The notes under the pieces are model-generated. The model saw only the letters and a program-made list of their open reading frames with translations, did no database searches and was not told the origin of the DNA. Positions 59,177 through 64,000 of a stretch of DNA of 64,000 nucleotides are shown here, piece by piece. A program made the position numbers and the translations under genes. The first letter of the stretch is position 1. The number at the start of each line of letters is the position of its first letter. The stretch is from Thalassobius sp002708925. Its GTDB lineage: Bacteria; Pseudomonadota; Alphaproteobacteria; Rhodobacterales; Rhodobacteraceae. The stretch lies in NCBI RefSeq assembly GCF_049803795.1, contig NZ_JBNAGJ010000004.1:124001-188000 (forward strand), in the 5' to 3' direction.

Positions 59177-60718
59177 ATGTCGGATTGCAAAAACGCCGCC
59201 AACTATTTCGTGGATCGACATCTAGACGAGGGGCGCGGCACGAAAACCGCGTTCCAAGAGGCCGATGGGTCGCAGCGCAGCCTGACCTATGCCGATCTGG
59301 CTCGGCAGACGTCCTGCGTGGTCACGGCTCTTGAGCGTGCGGGCATTCACCGGGAAGAGCGCGTCGCTCTGTTGGTGCTGGATCAGATCGAGCTGCCGAT
59401 CCTGTTTTGGGGGGCGCTCAAGGCAGGAGTGGTGCCGATTCCGCTCAATACCCTGCTGTCTGACAGTGTTTATGACGTGATCCTGCGGGACAGTCGGGCG
59501 ACGGCCTTGTTTGTGTCCGAGGCGCTGTACCCCGTTGTCGCGCCGATCCTTGAGGAAAACCCCTTCTTGCGCCGCGTGGTGGTGATTGCCGATGAGGCCC
59601 CGACGGGCGCGCAAACCTATGCCGATTTCCTGGCTGGCGCCCAGCCCGCGCCAACGGTTGAAACGTCCGAGGATGAGATTGCGTTCTGGCTCTATTCTTC
59701 GGGGTCTACCGGGCAGCCTAAAGGGGTCAAGCACGTCCATGGCAGCCTGTGCGCGACGGCGCAGACCTATGGCGCGCAGGTGTTGGGCGTTCAGGCCGGG
59801 GATGTTGTCTATTCGGTTGCGAAACTGTTCTTTGCCTATGGTCTGGGCAATGGGATGACGTTTCCAATGTCGGTTGGCGCGACGACGATCCTGTTCTCGG
59901 GGCGGCCCACGCCGGAAACGGTGGGCGATATTCTGAATCGCCTGAAGCCCAGCGTTTTCTGCGGTGTGCCAACGCTTTACGCTGCGATGGTGCATCACTG
60001 GGAGGACGGAAAACCCCTGCCCGAGGTCCAGCTGCGGGCTTGTATCTCTGCTGGCGAAGCCCTGCCCGAAGAGATTGGCAAGAAGTGGAAGGCGCAGTGG
60101 GGCGTGGATATTCTGGATGGTGTGGGCTCGACCGAGATGCTGCATATCTTTCTGTCGAACCGCGCGGGGGATGTTGTCTATGGCACTTCGGGGACGCCGG
60201 TGCCGGGGTATGATGTGCGGCTGGTGGATGAGGACGACCAAGAGGTCGGCTCGGGCGGTGTGGGCGAATTGCTGGTGCGCGGCCCGTCGGCTGCGGATGG
60301 GTATTGGAACAATCGCGGCAAGTCCCGAGCCACGTTCGAAGGGCATTGGACGCGCACGGGCGATAAATACGAACGCACGGCCGATGGGCGCTTTGTCTAC
60401 TGTGGGCGTACCGACGATATGTTCAAAGTGTCCGGTATCTGGGTGTCTCCGTTCGAGATCGAGCAGGCGCTTGTCGCCTACCCCGGTGTGCTGGAGGCCG
60501 CGGTTGTCGCCTGGCATGACGAGGAGGGGCTGGAAAAGCCCAAAGCCTATGTTGTGCTGAAGGAGGGGCAGGATGCCAGCGCGCTGGAAGACCTGAAAGA
60601 GTTCGTCAAGCAGAAGATCGGCAAGTGGAAATACCCCCGCTGGGTGGAAATCGTGCAGGATCTGCCCAAAACCGCGACGGGTAAGATTCAGCGCTTTAAG
60701 CTGCGCGAGGGCGCGTGA
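59177..60718 (+). CDS. bclA: Benzoate-CoA ligase (AMP-forming)
   Basis: A 513-residue adenylate-forming enzyme activating benzoate to benzoyl-CoA, the entry step of the box pathway. The P-loop is YSSGSTGQPKGVKHVHG (about 173-189), aromatic-acid-family motif GVPTLYAAMVHHWEDGK, A5 region VGSTEMLHIFLSN, A7/A8 WTRTGDKYERTADG and GRTDDMFKVSGIWVSPFEIE, and A10 Lys503 in TATGKIQRFKLR. The sequence fits the benzoate-CoA ligase family; 4-hydroxybenzoate ligases are close relatives. The start ATG 59177 follows GGGAGG. The stop overlaps the next gene (TGATG). Confidence 0.92.
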   Translation: MSDCKNAANYFVDRHLDEGRGTKTAFQEADGSQRSLTYADLARQTSCVVTALERAGIHREERVALLVLDQIELPILFWGALKAGVVPIPLNTLLSDSVYDVILRDSRATALFVSEALYPVVAPILEENPFLRRVVVIADEAPTGAQTYADFLAGAQPAPTVETSEDEIAFWLYSSGSTGQPKGVKHVHGSLCATAQTYGAQVLGVQAGDVVYSVAKLFFAYGLGNGMTFPMSVGATTILFSGRPTPETVGDILNRLKPSVFCGVPTLYAAMVHHWEDGKPLPEVQLRACISAGEALPEEIGKKWKAQWGVDILDGVGSTEMLHIFLSNRAGDVVYGTSGTPVPGYDVRLVDEDDQEVGSGGVGELLVRGPSAADGYWNNRGKSRATFEGHWTRTGDKYERTADGRFVYCGRTDDMFKVSGIWVSPFEIEQALVAYPGVLEAAVVAWHDEEGLEKPKAYVVLKEGQDASALEDLKEFVKQKIGKWKYPRWVEIVQDLPKTATGKIQRFKLREGA

Positions 60719-61533
60719 TGGACTGGGCGGCAGGGGGCGGGTTTTTGACCGCTGGGGATACGCGTTTGGAATATGCTTGCTGGGGCCCCGCGCCTGATCG
60801 GGCTCCGACCATCGTTCTGCTGCACGAGGGGCTGGGCTGCGTTGCGCTGTGGCGGGATTTCCCGCAGCGCCTGGCCGAGGCAACGGGCATGGGGGTTCTG
60901 GCCTATTCGCGCGCGGGCTATGGGCAATCGGACGGCAAGCCTCTGCCCTGGTCCCTCGATTATATGACGGATGAGGCCGTGCGGGTTTTGCCTCAGGTGC
61001 TTGGGGCGATCGGGTTTCGCTCGGGGCTGCTGATGGGGCATTCGGACGGGGCGACGATTGCCAGCATCTATTGCGGCTCGGTCGAGGATGCGCGGGTGCG
61101 CGGCCTGATCGTCATGGCGCCGCATTATTTCACCGAACCCATGGGGCTGGCCGCGATTGCAAAGGCAAAAGAGGCCTATGATTCCGGTGATCTAAAGCCG
61201 CGTCTGGCCAGGTATCACCGGGATGTTGAAAATGCCTTTCGCGGTTGGAACGATTCCTGGCTGCATCCGGACTTCAAGGCCTGGAATGTCGGCGATGTGA
61301 CGGATTATCTGCGGATTCCGTCCCTGGCCATTCAGGGGCGGCAGGACGAATACGGCACCCTTGCGCAGATAGATGAGATCGCCACGCGGTCCTATGCGCC
61401 GGTCGAGGTATCCGTTCTGGAAGGCTGCGGGCATTCTCCGCATTTGGATCAGCCGGACCGGGTTCTGGCGGCGGTGGCCGAGTTTACCGCGCGCCTGTGG
61501 CGGATCGAGGCGGCCGTGCCCGAGGGGGTCTGA
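60718..61533 (+). CDS. Alpha/beta hydrolase in the box operon
   Basis: A 271-residue hydrolase. The oxyanion region is LLHEGLGCVALWRDFP, the nucleophile Ser lies in MGHSDGATIASIY (GxSxG), the acid in QGRQDEYGT and the His in EGCGHSPHLDQPD, so the triad is complete. It is coupled to the ligase and the DUF309 gene (start in TGATG, next gene immediately after the stop). In box clusters a hydrolase could clear misacylated CoA esters or act on the ring-cleavage product, but no specific role is shown. Confidence 0.85.
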   Translation: MDWAAGGGFLTAGDTRLEYACWGPAPDRAPTIVLLHEGLGCVALWRDFPQRLAEATGMGVLAYSRAGYGQSDGKPLPWSLDYMTDEAVRVLPQVLGAIGFRSGLLMGHSDGATIASIYCGSVEDARVRGLIVMAPHYFTEPMGLAAIAKAKEAYDSGDLKPRLARYHRDVENAFRGWNDSWLHPDFKAWNVGDVTDYLRIPSLAIQGRQDEYGTLAQIDEIATRSYAPVEVSVLEGCGHSPHLDQPDRVLAAVAEFTARLWRIEAAVPEGV

Positions 61534-61995
61534 ATGCCGGCTCTGATTTACCCCGATTACGCCTATGTGCCCGGTCGCACGCCGCGTCATCCAGAGAGCC
61601 TGTTCGAGGCGCTGCGCAAGAGCGTGGGGGCGGATGGCATTCCGGAACGTCTGATGGAAACGCCCGCATGGATTGCGGGCCTTTCTTATTTAGAGGAGGG
61701 CTTTTTCTGGGAGGCCCACGAGGTGCTGGAGCCGGTCTGGGTGGCGCTTGCGCCGGGCTCGGATGAGCGCGAGTTGGTGCAGGCCTTGATACAGTTGGCC
61801 AATGCCTGCCTGAAGCGCGAGATGGGGCGCCCGCAGGCGGTTCTGCGCATCTGCGAGAAAACGCGCGCTCATCTGAATTCCATCCGGGTGGCTCGGGTCA
61901 TGGGGCAGAGCCTGTCCGACCTGCAAGAGACGGTGCAGGCGCTAGAGAATCAGGCGCACCGTGATATGCCGAATTGGCAAGAAAATGCAAAATAA
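61534..61995 (+). CDS. DUF309 domain protein in the box operon
   Basis: A 153-residue helical protein with the DUF309 core LEEGFFWEAHEVLEPVWVAL and LVQALIQLANACLKREMGRP, containing the conserved His-Glu and a later Glu that may bind metal. The function of DUF309 is not established. It begins directly after the hydrolase stop. A perfect TGCA-N6-TGCA element overlaps its 3' end. Confidence 0.8.
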   Translation: MPALIYPDYAYVPGRTPRHPESLFEALRKSVGADGIPERLMETPAWIAGLSYLEEGFFWEAHEVLEPVWVALAPGSDERELVQALIQLANACLKREMGRPQAVLRICEKTRAHLNSIRVARVMGQSLSDLQETVQALENQAHRDMPNWQENAK

Positions 61996-62115
61996 TGCAA
62001 AAAGCTGCGCTGGAAGTGGGTGGTTCGGTGCAGAATCTGCGAATGTGAGCCCAAAAATTTGTCACTATAGCGCATAAATTCCTTTCAAAGACACCTATGC
62101 GGAACTATAGTGCAT
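61986..62115 (+). promoter_or_regulatory. Regulatory region before boxC with TGCA-type and ACTATAG elements
   Basis: TGCAAAATAATGCA (61986-61999) is TGCA-N6-TGCA. The element ACTATAGCGCAT (62064-62075) recurs as ACTATAGTGCAT (62104-62115), 40 bp on. ATAGTGCA is the reverse complement of the TGCACTAT found before the ligase gene, so both promoters probably respond to the same regulator. boxC may have its own promoter here. Confidence 0.5.
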
Positions 62116-62143
62116 TCAACGAGAAGATTCAGGAGACGCGACG

Positions 62144-63799
62144 ATGACCAAAGTGATCGACTTTCAGACGGACCCGTCACAGTACCGCCACTGGAAGGTG
62201 GAATATGACGGTGAAGTTGCCAACCTCTATATGGACGTTGACGAAAACGGGGGGCTGTTTGACGGCTATCAGCTGAAGCTGAACTCGTATGATCTGGGCG
62301 TCGATATTGAACTGGCCGACGTGGTGCAGCGCATGCGCTTTGAGCACCCCGAGGTCAAGGTTGTGGTGATGAAGTCGGCCAAGGACAAAGTGTTCTGCGC
62401 CGGGGCCAACATCCGCATGCTGGGCGGTGCCGAACACGCGCACAAGGTCAACTTCTGTAAGTTCACCAACGAGACCCGCAACACGTTTGAGGCCGCCGAG
62501 GCGGACTCGGGTCAGAAATACGTCGCGGCCGTCAAGGGTTCGTGCGCGGGGGGCGGATACGAACTGGCTCTGGCCTGCAACCACATCATTCTGACGGACG
62601 ACAGCTCCAGCGCGGTGGCGCTGCCCGAGGTGCCTCTGCTGGCGGTTCTGCCCGGCACTGGCGGCCTGACCCGCGTGACGGACAAACGCAAGGTCCGCCG
62701 CGATCTGGCCGATGTGTTCTGCGCGATGGAGGAAGGCGTGCGCGGCAAGCGCGCTCAGGATTGGCGTCTGGTGGACGAAGTCGTTCCGAACTCGAAATTC
62801 GATGCGGTGGTTGACGAACGGGCCCGTGAATTCGCGGGGGCTGCGCCCACCAAGGCCACTCAGGGCATCGCGCTGAACCCGATTCAGCGCAGTATTTCCG
62901 AGGATGCGATCAGCTACTCTCTGGTCGAGGTCGAGCTGGACCGCGCGGGCCGTAAGGTGACCATCACGCTGAATGGTCCGGATGGTGGCGCGCCTGGCTC
63001 GATTGACGCGCTGGTCGCCCTGGGCGATCAGTCCTATCTGCTGCGCCTGGCGCGCGAGCTGGACGATGCGATCCTGCACCTGCGCAACAATGAAAAAGAG
63101 CTGGGCCTGTGGACCATCCGCACCCAGGGCGATGCTCAGGCCGTGCTGGCGAACGAAGCCCTGCTGCTGGACAATGCCGATCACTGGCTGGCCAATGAGA
63201 TCATCCAATATTGGAAACGTGTCCTGAAACGGATTGATGTGACCTCGCGTTCGCTGGTGGCTCTGGTCGAGCATGGCTCGTGTTTCGTGGGGGTGCTGGC
63301 CGAGCTGCTGTTCGCCGTGGACCGGACCTATATGATGGAAGACGAGTTCGAAGGCGACAATCGCCCGATGGCCAAGATCGTACTGTCAAACAGCAACTTT
63401 GGCACCTATCCGATGGGCAATGACCTTAGCCGCCTGGACACGCGTTTCCTGGGCGCTCCTGAGGCCGTCGAGACGCTGAAAACCCGGATCGGCGCGGAAA
63501 TCGAGGCCGAAGAGGCCGATGCTCTGGGTCTGGTCACCTATATTCTGGATGACATCGACTGGGATGATGAAATCCGCATTTTCATGGAGGAACGCGCCAG
63601 CTTCAGCCCCGATGCGATGACCGGAATGGAGGCAAACCTGCGCTTTGCCGGGCCGGAAACCATGGAAACCCGCATCTTCGGCCGGCTGACCGCCTGGCAG
63701 AACTGGATTTTCCAACGGCCGAATGCGGTGGGCGCGGATGGCGCATTGCAGCGCTACGGCACTGGCGTGCGCGGCGAATACAACATGCAACGAGTGTAA
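62144..63799 (+). CDS. boxC: 2,3-epoxybenzoyl-CoA dihydrolase (benzoyl-CoA ring-cleaving enzyme)
   Basis: A 551-residue enoyl-CoA hydratase-superfamily enzyme cleaving 2,3-epoxybenzoyl-CoA to 3,4-dehydroadipyl-CoA semialdehyde and formate. Features are the first crotonase domain with FCAGANIRMLGGAEHAHKVN and SCAGGGYELALACNHIILTD and a long second domain (VEHGSCFVGVLAELLFAVD). Length and motifs fit BoxC, about twice a normal hydratase. AGGAGA precedes the ATG. boxB follows after 36 bp. Confidence 0.95.
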   Translation: MTKVIDFQTDPSQYRHWKVEYDGEVANLYMDVDENGGLFDGYQLKLNSYDLGVDIELADVVQRMRFEHPEVKVVVMKSAKDKVFCAGANIRMLGGAEHAHKVNFCKFTNETRNTFEAAEADSGQKYVAAVKGSCAGGGYELALACNHIILTDDSSSAVALPEVPLLAVLPGTGGLTRVTDKRKVRRDLADVFCAMEEGVRGKRAQDWRLVDEVVPNSKFDAVVDERAREFAGAAPTKATQGIALNPIQRSISEDAISYSLVEVELDRAGRKVTITLNGPDGGAPGSIDALVALGDQSYLLRLARELDDAILHLRNNEKELGLWTIRTQGDAQAVLANEALLLDNADHWLANEIIQYWKRVLKRIDVTSRSLVALVEHGSCFVGVLAELLFAVDRTYMMEDEFEGDNRPMAKIVLSNSNFGTYPMGNDLSRLDTRFLGAPEAVETLKTRIGAEIEAEEADALGLVTYILDDIDWDDEIRIFMEERASFSPDAMTGMEANLRFAGPETMETRIFGRLTAWQNWIFQRPNAVGADGALQRYGTGVRGEYNMQRV

Positions 63800-63835
63800 A
63801 AGGGCGACCTTGTCGTCCCCGAAAGGGAGAGAGAA

Positions 63836-64000
63836 ATGCTTGATCTTATCAATGTCAGCTATGACACGCAGATCCCCAACAACGTGGGGCTTAGCTCGGA
63901 TAAACGCGTTCTGAAGGCGCTGGAAAAATGGCACCCCGGCTATATCAACTGGTGGTCTGACCTGATCCCCGACAATTTTCAGCAGTCGCTGGTGTACCTG
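63836..64000 (+). CDS. boxB: Benzoyl-CoA 2,3-epoxidase subunit BoxB, 5' end (truncated by window)
   Basis: 55 codons are visible: MLDLINVSYDTQIPNNVGLS, RVLKALEKWHPGYINWWSDL and IPDNFQQSLVYL. The pattern IPNNV, Lys-Trp-His/Gln-Pro and WW near residue 40 matches the BoxB N terminus. BoxB is the di-iron oxygenase that, with reductase BoxA, epoxidises benzoyl-CoA. GGGAGAGA precedes the ATG. The rest, and presumably boxA and a regulator, lie beyond 64000. Confidence 0.9.
   Translation, partial: MLDLINVSYDTQIPNNVGLSSDKRVLKALEKWHPGYINWWSDLIPDNFQQSLVYL

Noticed and set aside
59222..60883. Antisense open frame (553 codons) opposite benzoate-CoA ligase
   Set aside because: Shadow frame; the sense product has complete adenylation motifs.
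1..64000. CRISPR arrays, rRNA operons, transposase genes
   Set aside because: No regularly spaced repeats, rRNA-like sequence or transposase motif was seen.

Overview
The window reads as a chromosomal stretch of an alphaproteobacterium of the Rhodobacterales/Roseobacter type. Pointers are the high GC content, the divergent serB / serC-serA arrangement, the alphaproteobacterial SerC and RibH2 types, Hint-domain exoproteins, an IalB protein, a CtrA-like site (TTAA-N7-TTAA) and an aerobic benzoyl-CoA (box) cluster. The placement rests on recognised protein families and gene order, not on a database search.

Layout. 1-12955 holds the start of a leftward gene cut by the window edge, an alpha-2-macroglobulin/PbpC envelope-defence pair, a beta-ketothiolase, a 53-residue small gene, a PPP-type phosphatase, and serA and serC. 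12983-20272 is a decayed integrated element between serC and serB. It has a short near-identical repeat at both ends, an intact tyrosine recombinase with an overlapping excisionase-like gene, an XRE repressor facing a frameshifted MutS-domain-I-like gene across two 17-bp palindromes, and a phage head/packaging module (HNH, head-tail adaptor, damaged terminase, truncated capsid, portal fragment) with no tail or lysis genes. 20383-28053 holds serB, an FMN-riboswitch-controlled ribH, a lytic transglycosylase, and a leftward run dapE, GNAT, DUF2064 and rnr. 28211-32702 holds two Hint-domain proteins around a prokaryotic ionotropic-glutamate-receptor-like channel with an unusual pore loop. 32748-45794 is mostly housekeeping: dapD, a LOG protein, rlmN, ialB, an asparaginase, a tyrosine phosphatase, the tight leftward operon gpmI-envC-like-ctpA-rppH, the pair rsfS-rlmH, and an MscS channel. 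46042-53733 is leucine synthesis (leuC, a DMP19-like gene, leuD, then leuB further on) with membrane, nuclease, NAD-epimerase and LysR genes between. 53858-57476 is tRNA-Pro(CGG) followed by a phosphorelay group (histidine kinase, receiver, Hpt, receiver plus output domain). 57896-64000 is aromatic acid metabolism: an orphan TRAP solute receptor, benzoate-CoA ligase, an alpha/beta hydrolase, a DUF309 protein, boxC and the start of boxB.

How parts work together. SerA, SerC and SerB carry out the three steps of serine synthesis from 3-phosphoglycerate, so the element sits inside a functional neighbourhood, close to the serC leader. LeuC/LeuD/LeuB catalyse the isopropylmalate steps of leucine synthesis. 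Benzoate-CoA ligase makes benzoyl-CoA, which BoxB (with BoxA, outside the window) epoxidises and BoxC cleaves. TGCACTAT-type elements recur in both box promoter regions and suggest one shared regulator.

Most notable observations: the MutS-I-like gene under a phage-type switch, a head-only packaging element, a 22-23 nt motif lying at or near the 3' ends of genes in a fixed orientation at five places, and the altered pore loop of the glutamate-receptor-like channel.
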